NCBI GenBank assembly: GCA_000827325.1
Contig: KN832884.1
Location: 656,953-720,952 of the forward strand
Length of the DNA stretch: 64,000 bases
Reading direction: 5' to 3'
Source of the DNA: Oidiodendron maius Zn
Lineage: Eukaryota > Ascomycota > Leotiomycetes > Myxotrichaceae
Both the position numbers and the translations under genes were made by a program. This document shows, one piece after another, positions 33,399 to 44,141 of this stretch (position 1 is the first letter of the stretch; every line of letters begins with the position of its first letter). Under the pieces are notes generated by a model. It saw nothing but the letters and a program-made list of their open reading frames with translations. It made no database searches and had not been told where the DNA came from.

Positions 33399-35681
33399 AT
33401 GCCGCTCTGCAAGCAATGCTCCCAGCTAGACTTCTCGGCATATCGGAATGGGAAGAACGTACAAAAGCTAGATCCCTCCGACAGTTTCGGATTTGACTAC
33501 TGGGTGGAGGGTCCGGAGGATGAATCGGATGCAGAAGACGATGGGAAGCACCTTTATGAAGGAGATTATATACAGTACGATAGACAGCTTGCAGACGACG
33601 GTATGCGACGAGGCGAGACTTGTGATCTTTGCGTTCTTATTGCGCATCATATTGAAAAGAATCGCATAGGAGCAGATGAAACTGTGGAGATTAAAAGGAC
33701 AATTTTCTGCTCTACTATCAACCGAGTGACATACCGTTTGAGCATCAATACAGTACCAGCAGCAGTGGATAATTTTTGTGGTCCCTTGGAACCTCATATG
33801 ATGCTGCAAACTGACCAACAACGGGCTCGTACGATATTGCAACTGCAAGAATGCTCCATGCAAATACCAACTGCTGACACCACAGAGTTTCAATCTGAGA
33901 GGAGCCGGACTGGAGTGTCTCATTCTAGGTTCAGTGGACGAGTGGTGAGTCCTAAAGCAGACTTGAGCCTCTTTCGTGATTGGATTAATCGTTGCCAAAC
34001 GATACACCAGGGAAAATGCGGAGAGCCACTCTGGCCAGGGCCAGTACATCAAGGTCTGGTCAGTTTCTTGGTGATTGATGTAGATAAGATGTGCATTGTG
34101 GATGCGCCTGCAAGCTGCAGATATGTTGCACTTAGCTACTGCTGGGGAACGGTGCCTACGCTCCGGCATTTACAGAGCAACTCAACAGCGCTGCGACAAG
34201 AAGGGGCGCTCATAGGCTCCTCTGCTCCAGCAACTATCATTGACGCTATTCAGCTGGTCAAAGGAGTCGGCGAAAAATACTTGTGGGTGGATGCTTTATG
34301 CATTGTTCAAGATGACCTAGTAGGAAAACAACAACAGCTAGCACAGATGGGACTAATATACACCATGGCGGCATTTACTATAGTTGCAGCTGCTGGGGAC
34401 AATGCCAATGCAGGACTTCCAGGCATTCGAGTTGGGACCCGCAAGCTAGACCAGAATATTCTTCGCATAGGGAAAAAGGTCTTTCTCACAGTGATAGATG
34501 GCCACGACTATTACGGTGGTGTGAAAGACTCCGCCTGGATGACTAGAGCATGGACAATGCAAGAAAAGATTCTCTCCAAGAAGCTTCTTATCTTCACGGA
34601 TGCACAAGTGTATTGGAAATGTTGGAATGCACTCTGGCTAGAAGAAACAGTCCTTGAAAGCGTCCTCAAGATAAGCTTTTTCAGGCCAGTTGCGTCTGCA
34701 GGCCCATCTGATGACGGATTTGCTTCACTGGCGGACGGCTCTATGCACGTTCTAAGCCTTTATGACAGTCTCGTCAATACATACATGGAACGGCAGCTAA
34801 GTTTCCAAGCTGACATCCTCAATGCATTTTCGGGTCTCTGCCAGGCATTTACGGCCATCGGGAACGAGACCTTTCACTGGGGCCTACCAGTTTCACGTTT
34901 TGATGCCGCTCTATGCTGGAGGTTACGAAGGGGTGGGCAACGAAACTACGCCTGTTGTAATCAAGTAAAAGATGACTTGGTTATTTCATCTACCCCATTT
35001 CCAAGTTGGAGTTGGGCTGCTTGGCATGGCACATCCACTCGCAGCTGGGTAAGCTGGATGGATTTGCATCAATTAAAGTCCGTGGAAACCCTGAAGATTA
35101 TCTTCTACAGTCAAGATGTTGATGGAAAAATGCATCGAATCATGAAAACTCCAGCTTCAAAAACAGACGCCAAGATTAAGGAGACGGTAGATATGGGAAG
35201 CGAGTGGATGTTCCCACACAATATTGTTGAGGAGACGTCCTCTAAAGGGCCTATCAATACTGGTCTTTTGCATTTCTGGACGAGTACAGCCAGGCTACAC
35301 GTCACCCGGGGGGCAATTCCGAGTAGTAGCCACGACACTACTCATGACGGATTTGAATATACCCTCATCGGACTCCAGAGAGAATCTGGCGCTAGGACCC
35401 ATGTCTTCTTAGATTTCACAGCTCATCTAAAGTTTAGAGATATTCGCATGAACTCAGAGCTACCCGAGGCTACTCTCGCGCCTAGTACCGCTAATCAAAC
35501 GTATGAGATAGCAGTAATGGACTTCGTAGTCATTACAAGGATTTACAACTTCAAACAATTATGCACCCTTGTTGTGGAGTGGAAAGATGGAGTCGCATAC
35601 CGACTTGGCTATGCTAAAGTCGAGGAGACAGCATGGATTGCGTTAAGGAATAGGGAGTGGAAGATGGTTACGCTGGGCTAG
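33399..35681 (+). CDS. HET domain protein with N-terminal cysteine pairs
   Basis: A 760-residue single-exon protein with the fungal HET cell-death domain. The N-terminus begins MPLCKQCSQLDFSAY, and a second pair CDLC lies at residues 75-78, which together may bind zinc; this lead-in is common in HET proteins. The HET core has the YVALSYCWGTVPTLRHL block near residue 245, EKYLWVDALCIVQDDLVGKQ near 293, and the later MTRAWTMQEKILSKKLLIF block. A SWSWAAW block follows near residue 540. The protein appears complete. It is divergent from the HET protein at 16953, with low similarity outside the core. The role in incompatibility is inferred from the domain only. Confidence 0.92.
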   Translation: MPLCKQCSQLDFSAYRNGKNVQKLDPSDSFGFDYWVEGPEDESDAEDDGKHLYEGDYIQYDRQLADDGMRRGETCDLCVLIAHHIEKNRIGADETVEIKRTIFCSTINRVTYRLSINTVPAAVDNFCGPLEPHMMLQTDQQRARTILQLQECSMQIPTADTTEFQSERSRTGVSHSRFSGRVVSPKADLSLFRDWINRCQTIHQGKCGEPLWPGPVHQGLVSFLVIDVDKMCIVDAPASCRYVALSYCWGTVPTLRHLQSNSTALRQEGALIGSSAPATIIDAIQLVKGVGEKYLWVDALCIVQDDLVGKQQQLAQMGLIYTMAAFTIVAAAGDNANAGLPGIRVGTRKLDQNILRIGKKVFLTVIDGHDYYGGVKDSAWMTRAWTMQEKILSKKLLIFTDAQVYWKCWNALWLEETVLESVLKISFFRPVASAGPSDDGFASLADGSMHVLSLYDSLVNTYMERQLSFQADILNAFSGLCQAFTAIGNETFHWGLPVSRFDAALCWRLRRGGQRNYACCNQVKDDLVISSTPFPSWSWAAWHGTSTRSWVSWMDLHQLKSVETLKIIFYSQDVDGKMHRIMKTPASKTDAKIKETVDMGSEWMFPHNIVEETSSKGPINTGLLHFWTSTARLHVTRGAIPSSSHDTTHDGFEYTLIGLQRESGARTHVFLDFTAHLKFRDIRMNSELPEATLAPSTANQTYEIAVMDFVVITRIYNFKQLCTLVVEWKDGVAYRLGYAKVEETAWIALRNREWKMVTLG

Positions 35682-36788
35682 AGGTAATTAACCTTAGAGT
35701 GGTACTTGTATGTGTACCCTGTGAGGTAGTGTAGGGCACGCTAGAGATTAGGAACAGAATGAAGTGTTCCATCTAGAAGGTCGTAAACGAATCGATATAG
35801 GCCAAGTAGCAGGTCCCTCGAAAGCTGTCCCATGCCTTCTGCTTTGTGTTAATGTCAATTGGATTCATGGCCTCCTACACTTGTCAGACTCCTGGGTCGA
35901 CAAAATATTAGAAAAGCGTCGGCCAAGGTGGCGAGTCAAGCCGAACCCAAATTTGTAAATTGGGATGACAATGAGTTCTCACCCATGCAATCAAATGAGC
36001 CACTACGCGTAGGACATATGAATTTGCCTTGTACAAAATTCAAATTGCTGTCATAAATCTACTAAAATTTTAAGTGATTGAAGCCAATGTCGAGTTATAG
36101 AAAATGTATTGATCAGAAAAGAAAGCAGTCGGAACCGAGATACTTTCTCTATCACTATTTAACCAGGATGGAGGTTGTGAAGGAGATATAGCACACATAT
36201 AATATAGACTATATTAGGTACAATGTAGTAGGATGGCTACAAAGACGAATCCCAATTTTCGTTGATATTCTTGCAATTCTATCGAGGTCGTCGGCTTTTC
36301 TACGGGATTTTCGCTTCGCAGGGAGGGTTTAAACTATTCGGAAGCTGTGTATAAATAGCAAGCTACTGTAACTCCCGTGTAAAAGAGAGAGCCTGATGAT
36401 CAATTATTGATTAGAGTGTGAGAGATATATAGGAAATTGCAATGATGGTCAATGAAGCCTAATTGTTACCATGTCCTCTTCTGTTTAGCGCACTCATCCA
36501 TAAACTACTTGGCAGCAGTATATCGCGTGAAAAACAACCAGTCCCGTTTCTCTAGTTTATCGTCAACTTCAACTTCGGAGCTTCCTACAGTATGGTCTTT
36601 TCTACCCTATACTTTCTCAAGGTTACAGAATCTATTAGGTTCCGTAATATACCATGGGCAAATCATAGGCCAACTTATAAGCGCTTCACCGTGAGGAGAC
36701 GGTTTATTTTTCTCAGTTACATACTATATGAAGGCATCCGATAATAGACATGCCCTAGAGATATAATCTCAACCATCAAGAACGTAAC
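35682..36788. other. Convergent intergenic region
   Basis: A 1.1-kb gap between the HET gene and the MFS gene, which converge. No coding sequence is recognised. It marks the left edge of the five-gene cluster. Confidence 0.45.
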
Positions 36789-38886
36789 TTAAACCAAAAA
36801 CCTGAATGTGTTATCCGGAATAGTGGCACCTTCCTCATCCCTACTGCCGCTGGTACTATTGACGCCCTCAATAATTTCACCCCTATCCAGCCTCTTATTC
36901 AAGCTGACTAGATAAAATCGTAAAATCGTGCCAAATATGATCGACACTCCAGCCATTGCAATATTGACCGCCATCGCCGTAACTATGATGAGGAATTAGA
37001 ACGCATTTATGGAAGTACAGCAGGATATACGTACCGTATCGAGGTCCGCCGCTTGCTGCAGAGAATTGTAAGCCGAGAACCTGTTGTGAAAGGATAAGAC
37101 TTACTAGGATAGAGAAAAGGCGAGTATATTTGGCAGACATTGCTCAATGCGTTGATTCCAGCCAGAGCTGCTGCGCGTTTTGCTGGTGGACGTGGTATAA
37201 CTGACCAGCCGTTAGAAAATTGCCCACTGTCTTGCTAGCTCGACTTACCGTTTGATATCCAACCAAGAGTGACGACATAACCGCAATAAATACTAGCAAC
37301 CATGATGCACATAGCACTGTAGAGATCATAAGCATCTTAAAAACTATGAAATATGACAATAGGTGAGACCCTACAAGTATCTAGGTCCAAAGCCTGTGGT
37401 TGTGACGGCAATTATGAAGGAGACGATTGCAATAATTGGTGGTAGAGTAATATGTAGAAACCGCTCCCCGGTTCTGTCGGCATGCCAGGCATTGATTAAG
37501 ATGGCAATGACTGCGATTAAGTATGGTGGTGTAGTTAAGAGGAGAGTGTCGACGCTACTCTTCCCTAGCCCTCCAACAACACTGCGAAAGTCAGCTCATC
37601 CGTTATAGTAGAGTTATTTCAAGACATACGTTGGGAAGAATGTTGTGACAGTTCCCTGAGCTGTAAATCCGTACGTTGTGGCAAGCAATAGCCAGGCCTT
37701 TATATCCCTAAAAGACTGTGAGCGCCATTCTCTACTAGCCCGAGTGTGGGAAAATAGAAACATACTTTGCTGCAGATTTTGCACCATATAGAAATGTCTG
37801 CTGCTTGCTATTAACCCAGTCATCAGCCCCAATATCTTCATCGAGTCGCCATGCTGCGAGCTGTTTTTCTTCTTCTGTGAGCCAACGTGTCGTACGTGGA
37901 AAGTCAGGAATAATAAAGAATGCACAGAAAGCCACAAAAACCTATCAAATTAGTCTTGCAGTGGTGGTTAGTCCGATAAATCATGGCACTCACAGTTATT
38001 GTTCCCTCGACAATAAATAGCCATCTCCAAGCCGACAAACCTCTCGCTCCGTTCAGATTGTTGGTAATCCCAGCTGCAATAAGTCCAGAAAAGGCACCTG
38101 AGAGCAGCGATCCAGAGTAAAGAAGAGCGGTACGCTTGACGAGTTCTTTCCTAGTATACCATGCAGATAGATAGTACAAGCATCCAGGCTGCACTACATT
38201 AGTACCACTTCTGAATTCTTTTAGCGTGGACTGATAATACATACGAAATACGCTGCCTCAATAAAACCAAGAATAAACCGGCAAGCTAGCAACCCGCCAT
38301 AGGTTTGGGAGGCCGCAGTGGCTCCCGATATAACACCCCAGATAATCATGCATGTCGGAAGATAGAGCGATGGCTTGCCGAGTTTGTTCAAGACCAGGTT
38401 CGAAGGTACTACATTTGATCAGAATATTATGTGGAACTTAGTCGTGCCGGTAGCTTACCCTGCATTAATAGATAGCCAACAAATAAAATGCTCACTGAAA
38501 CCTAATCCTGAATTAAGATCTAGTTATAGATAAAAAGTACACGCTAGACTTACCTGAAATTGATTTCCATGCAAATGCAAATCCTTCTCCAAGCCCGCCA
38601 GCCTTGCAGCGGCAATGTTATTCCTGTCGAGGTAGTTCAGAATATACATTGTCACCACCATCGGCATCAGTCTCAGGTCAATCTTCCTACGAAGACTGGT
38701 CTCGAGCCTCTCCCTTTCCTCAGGTGACAAATTTCGAATGATTTCTGGCTCACGGCTGGTTTTATCCGGCATGTTGTCTTGACCAGATACACCCTCAACG
38801 AGCTCAAGCTGATCGACATCCTCTTTGCGCACGCCCTTATCATTCTCGGCTGGCTGGGCTCGGATTGTGGATTGTTTTTCTGCCAT
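36789..38886 (-). CDS. MFS transporter, anion:cation symporter (Dal5/Tna1) family
   Basis: A plasma-membrane MFS permease of the ACS family, which carries organic anions such as allantoate, nicotinate and, in bacteria, galactonate. The gene is split by several short introns. Exon 1 has a charged N-terminus, then LRRKIDLRLMPMVVTMYILN and YLDRNNIAAARLAGLEKDL, the family's TM1 signature. Later exons give PGCLYYLSAWYTRKELVKR, the loop FIIPDFPRTTRWLTEEEKQL, and a C-terminal tail ending DNTFRFLV. The start is the ATG at 38886; an ATG 15 bases upstream is less likely. Three CCGGATAA octamers lie 270-335 bp upstream. It is the most downstream of five co-oriented genes and may import or export the cluster's substrate or product. 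Confidence 0.85.
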
Positions 38887-39657
38887 AATAAATCTTCGCA
38901 CTAAAATAATCTTTATAAATCCAAACTTTGGTCAAAAGGCAAGACAAAGCAAGCCCACTATGTGGGAATATCACCTTTGAGGGGAAATCGGTCTTTAAAT
39001 CCATCGTCGACCCACCACCGCCAAGAACCCCCACCCCCGTAATGTCTGGGGCCCCAGATTTTAGGTAGTGTGCGTTTAGCTGCGTCGCCAATAGCACTTG
39101 CTTGAATTGAGGCACCCCGGTAGCTCTTTGGCAGTGGAAGAATGCATCCAACTGTTATCCGGTGTGAGTCCGGGTGTTTTTCTCTCAAGTCCGGATAAGC
39201 ACCAACTGCGAATCCGGATAATGGCTAGAAACCGTGCATCCTTGCTTCCCGATCGGTGAAATTAAGCTGTAGGGGTCCCTCAAGCTAATCTCACAGGTTA
39301 CACGCCGTAGATCATGATTTACCACTCTTCAAACCGCACGTAGTTGAAAGATTGGGTTCGTAACGTGTGTAATTCTCGCGTACTGTTTACCCCTGAAAAT
39401 GGAAAGGTTAGGAGAAAGATTTGATCCGATTGTACCTCGCACAGCTAACAAAAGCATCGAGAAATGAAAATTTCTGTAATGTGATATAAGCTTTGAGAGT
39501 ATCTGCAATCTGTACCGGTGTGGTATCTGATATTGTAATCTGTCATCAAACTGATGCCCTGGATCCAGGACATTACTCTCAAAGGCGAGGAGAATCTGAT
39601 TTTTACAGTAAAAAAAGACAGAACCGAATGCTATTACTTAAATAACAGAATACATAA
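38887..39657. other. Intergenic region between transporter and reductase genes
   Basis: A 770-bp gap holding the transporter promoter (with the CCGGATAA sites) and the 3' region of the A-T-R gene. No further gene is recognised. Confidence 0.5.
39155..39221. promoter_or_regulatory. Three CCGGATAA sites upstream of the ACS transporter
   Basis: The octamer appears at 39155-39162 (as TTATCCGG), 39191-39198 and 39214-39221. The second extends to CCGGATAAGCACC, identical over 13 bp to the site upstream of the A-T-R gene. The third extends to CCGGATAATGG, identical over 11 bp to a site upstream of the cluster regulator. A CGG-containing core suits a Zn2Cys6 factor. Binding is inference. Confidence 0.6.
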
Positions 39658-42600
39658 TCATTGTACAATCTTCCAGCTCTCCACAAATTTCCTCACAATT
39701 CCACTCCCTATAATATCATACCCTTCCCGGATGACATCGCACTCTTCCTCTGTCTTAGCTGTTAAAAACACAAGACCTTTCCTCCCCGGATTATCATTAT
39801 CATATTTTTCAATAAAGAAATCAAGGAGTTTTATTGTTGGGTTTAGCTCTGGGTTCTTTTCGCTATTCCGTAGGCGTTGCACCCACTCGCGCTGTGACAC
39901 GGTCTCAAATTGCAGACCCGCGTCTCGTAGAGCAGGCAAGAGATCCTGAGTCCAGTGGAATATCCGAGCGTTTTGAACGTGATAAACTATTGATGTATCT
40001 TGCGTTGACAGAGAGGGTTGACTAGATTTAGGCTTGTTGATCTGGGAGAGATCTAAAACTGCACGAGCCACCACATCGACGGGCAGCCAAGAGGGAGTCT
40101 AGAAATAATTACTATTTATGATTGAATATTGAATAGGGTTGGAACTAACCTCATCTAATGCAGGTAATGCACCCATTGTGGTAGCACTCTGAATCATCAA
40201 CGAAATAGCCTCAGTACTATTCCAGATTCCCTTTTGCGTGTCGCCAACGATCTGGCCAATGCGGAGCACCTTGGCGGTCAGTCCAGTCTGCTCTACGGCA
40301 AACTTAATAATCGTCTCTGTAACTAGCTTGGATCTTGCATAGCCCATATTCTGGGCATGGGATGGATCCTCAATATACGTTTCGCGGATTGTCGCCGGAA
40401 GAGGTGTGCCTGCTGCCGCTGAGATAGAAGAGCAGAAAAACAAACGGGCAGGCCGGGATGTTGTAACTCCAAGACACAAATTTAGGAGATTATATGTTCC
40501 TCTAATATGTTGCTGCTCAAAGCTTTGAACGCCAAGGTTGAAATTGACTGCCCATGCAGAATGTATGACTGTGGTTAGTAACTTTCGTAGCTTACGCAGT
40601 GTAGATTCGTGCAGTCCGAGATCTTCGCGGCTCAGGTCCGAGGGAAAGCAAATGAGTTTATCTATATTAACTGGGACGTCAATACCTTTGGCCATAAGGG
40701 TAGAGAGTACCCGGGTGGTGGCTGTCTCCTGAGATGGTGCGCGGACAAGACAATACACCCTCTTTACCGTATCTCTTTCTAGAAGCTGAGCCAATATATG
40801 AGCTCCCAGTGAACCAGTGGCACCAGTGAGAAGCTGCAATATAAGTAAATAAATTAGAAGCTCGGTAGGTGAAACTTACGACCGTTTCGCCGTCTATCAC
40901 GTCCAGCCCAGGAGTGTGCCGCTTGAATGTGGAATACTTCTGGGTCAGTTCCTTCATTATCTCAATTTCATCAACTCGACTCATTTCCTGACCAGTGCGC
41001 AGAGAATGCAGATGATCGGCTAGGGAGAGAATATTGGGATATTCAAATATGACATTCTGCCCTAAAGTCTTGCCACCTAGATCAAGTTCTCTCATCAATA
41101 TACCACGCGCAGTAATTGCTTGCAGACTATCAACACCAGCTTCGAAAAAATCTGTTTCGTAATTTATTCCTGTAAAGCCTAGTTTGCTGATAAAGATGTT
41201 TGCTAGATAAGCCTTGAGTTCTGCGTGACCAAGTAATATACCTGTCTCAAAATTTCCTGTTGTTGGCGTTTCAAATCTGTGATAGATAGAGTTGATGAGG
41301 TCTTCGTATTTCTTGTAGAAGGCTGCTCGGATCATGGTTCCTTTATCCGTACATGGGTAGTCTGCGCCAATATCGAGTATTTCAACCATCTCTGGGGAAA
41401 TCTGGCTGAAACCCTCAACCCTGGAGTTTGCGGCTTGCACTACTGGCCACAACTTCTCGAGCAATTGGACCTTTCGTATTCCAACTGCATTTTCGCTCGG
41501 TATGATGATAAGGCCAGGAAGTGCCCTGCCTATTCCAAAGACGCAGGCTTCTCGAACAAGTTCATTCTCGCGAATTTGGTGTTCATAGGGAAGAGGGAGT
41601 ACCTTTTCTCCATTTACAAGCGTAACACGATCGTCCAGTCGTCCAAGGTATTTCCAAGCATTAGGGATAGTAGGATGCGGGCTGAAGAGATCGCTGGTAC
41701 GAAAGGAATTCGGTGGATCGTCGCAATTCGAAATTACCTTTGACGGCAGACCATCGAGAGCCACACACTCAAATGTATTTGGTGCTCGAAGAACCATCTG
41801 AATATACGGCTGTATTCCTGGAAGGGGACGAACGTAGTTCCAAGCTTTGTCTTCCACAGGTCGAAAAGATGTCATAAGTTGTCCTATTTCCGTACTGGAA
41901 AAAAAAATAAGCACTGTCAATGTGATGCAAGAAGCGGAGCGATTAACAACTTACGCGCCATAGTGGCCCACGAGATATACCCCAGCAGCCACTAACCTGT
42001 CCCCAAGATCATCGGGACAGCTACTTCCGCCAAATAGAACCAATTTGCACTCCTTGAGGACTCGAATGCCATCGTCGGTCTCAGCGAGCAGTTTCAACGC
42101 ATACGGCACGCCATAAAAGCTCTCTGGCTTAACTGCATTCATGGCTTCAATTAAGTTATTTCCGGATAATGGAAGGTTTGCATTGAACATGGCAAGTTCT
42201 TTCCCTGAATACACAGCTCTGAAGAAGGACGAGAGCCCATGATTGTGATACAAAGGAAGCGTTAAGAATGCACGGTACCCGAAACTGCTTGAGTAGTTTG
42301 ACAGACAGGAAGCATGAGTTTGGAAAATTGGTTTTGGAAGACCAGTAGATCCAGATGAATGAATGATAAATGCAATTCTAGATGAAGCAGCAGGACCGCC
42401 AGGCTCTCTAGGAAATCGAGGTGCTGAGGCGGGATAAATATCGTACTCAGATTTTTCTAGCAGCGGATACCAAGATATTTGGATCTGAGATTGGATAGCT
42501 TCCACGGCCTTACTTTGGCTTGAGGAGCTGATAATGCGACTACAGTTAGTTTTCTGGAGGAGAGAGACGTATGCCTCAGTCGCGAGCCGATTTGAAAGGA

Positions 42601-43032
42601 GTAACACTGCAAAGCCTAATCGAGATAAAGCGAAGATGCACGCGACGTAGTCCAGGTTGGAGGGAGCCAGAAGGGCAACGACCTCCGCTTTAGACTCATG
42701 ATTCTATAGTAAGCATTAGACAAGGACCCTGGGAATTATAATTACAATAAACATGCCTTTGGTTTTAGCCCCAGAGAGGAGTATTTCAAAGCCCCATGGT
42801 CCGCAAATCGGTCAAGATCTCTGGCTGTATAATGGGCATAGTCTGACTTCCCTCTGGCTGTCGCGGGATATGCTACCAAATGCACATCGGGAATGGTCTG
42901 ACTTCGGCTGAAAAGCAGATCATCGACTGTGTACAGAATGGGTGACTTGACATGCGGAACTACGACGGCTGAACTGTCGCGATTTGACTCCGAGCTTGCA
43001 GCATGTGTGGTAGTTGCTAAAATAGTAGACAT
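39658..43032 (-). CDS. NRPS-like adenylation-thiolation-reductase enzyme
   Basis: A fungal carboxylic-acid reductase of about 1,050 residues with three domains in order: adenylation, phosphopantetheine carrier, and thioester reductase. Such enzymes activate an acid as acyl-AMP, load it on the carrier and release it as aldehyde with NADPH. Five exons are seen. The adenylation domain has IIHSSGSTGLPKPI, LPLYHNHGL, VGHYGATEIGQLMTSFRP and YLGRLDDRVTL. The carrier has FFEAGVDSLQA with its attachment serine. The reductase starts LLTGATGSLGAHILAQLL and has the catalytic GYARSK (Tyr and Lys). The C-terminal exon begins TPSWLPVDVVARA. The first intron appears to use a GC donor (42756) with an AG acceptor (42704). 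No module looks broken. A CCGGATAA site lies about 300 bp upstream. Substrate unknown; the domain order excludes peptide bond formation. Confidence 0.9.
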
Positions 43033-44141
43033 AGTGAAATATATACCGAGCAATGCGTCTCTAAAATAGAAGAAGGGATATGGAGTGACTGCTGGGAGGC
43101 GTAGATAAGGTTGCACTGTAATTACCTGGGCAGACAGAAGAGCTTCAATGCCGAGGATATGTCGCAATTTTCAGTTGGACATTGGGCCAGTCTGCTTGAG
43201 GATAAATAATTGGGGCAAATCACACGACTTGCACAATTAGCTCGGGGTCATACTAGGTAAGCCCAATCATAATTAAACGGTTAACTGTTGCCGTACGCAA
43301 GTTCTGTCAATAGGTGGGTAAAAGAAGGCGAACCGGATAAGCACCCAATCCTCCGGAAAAGCCTCGCCAAACGACGAAGAGTGTGTAGACTTACGATATC
43401 GTATCCTATTTCGATTCATCTTCTGACTATCCAAATAGGGTGCTCAACACTTCGAAATCTGCAATCGTCGTCTTGGGCCAGTATGTATTACATTACAGCT
43501 CGTCTTTATATTTGTAAACGATATGATTGTAGCATTCTGCATTTACAACGGAGAAAGGCACTAGCGGGAAGAGAAAAACTCCATCGTGCAAAGTCGGGTT
43601 ACATGAATGTTGTTACTAACAGTTATAAATATGTTATGTGTATTAAATATCAGTTCTCACTTTCCAGCGTCAAAGTTTTCACAAATGAAAGGCGTCCTCA
43701 CCGTGAATCCAACAATCAGATGAGTGAAGGTAACCAGTACATGTGCTTCTATGCTCCAAAATCCGACCGAAAAGCCTTTCTGGAAAGGACTGTGTCCTTG
43801 TCATTCAATATTTCCAAAGCTTTGACTGCCGTTGCCCATTTTGTTAACTATGGCTTTACCAGCCACGAATGGCATTGGTTCCTGGAGTTGTGGATGGATA
43901 TAACATGCCTTAGATCAAATTCCGGCCAATCTATTCCAAAAGGCAGCAAGCTGCTATATAAGGGATGTAAATATTACACTCCACTGCATCTCGTATGGTG
44001 AGTATATACAGCACATTACTGCAGCATCATCCCCTGAACATCATTTACTTCACCACCATCCCATGCACGATGTTGATCACCAATAAACACAAAATCCAGA
44101 CCACCCATTCCAGCAGTCGCCTAGAACGTACGTTAGTTATG
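43033..44141. other. Promoter region of the A-T-R gene and intergenic
   Basis: A 1.1-kb gap. It holds the A-T-R promoter and a plus-strand open frame of 237 codons (43288-44001). That frame has no family signature and is compositionally unlike the neighbouring proteins, so I do not call it a gene. Confidence 0.45.
43333..43340 (+). promoter_or_regulatory. CCGGATAA site upstream of the A-T-R gene
   Basis: One exact octamer about 300 bp upstream of the reductase start. Its extension CCGGATAAGCACC is the same 13-mer found upstream of the transporter (39191). A second CCGG (CTCCGGAAAAG) follows 17 bp later. Likely operator for the cluster regulator, by inference. Confidence 0.5.

Noticed and set aside
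43288-44001. A 237-codon plus-strand open frame upstream of the A-T-R gene
   Set aside because: No family signature, odd composition, overlaps the promoter with the CCGGATAA site. A chance frame is more likely.
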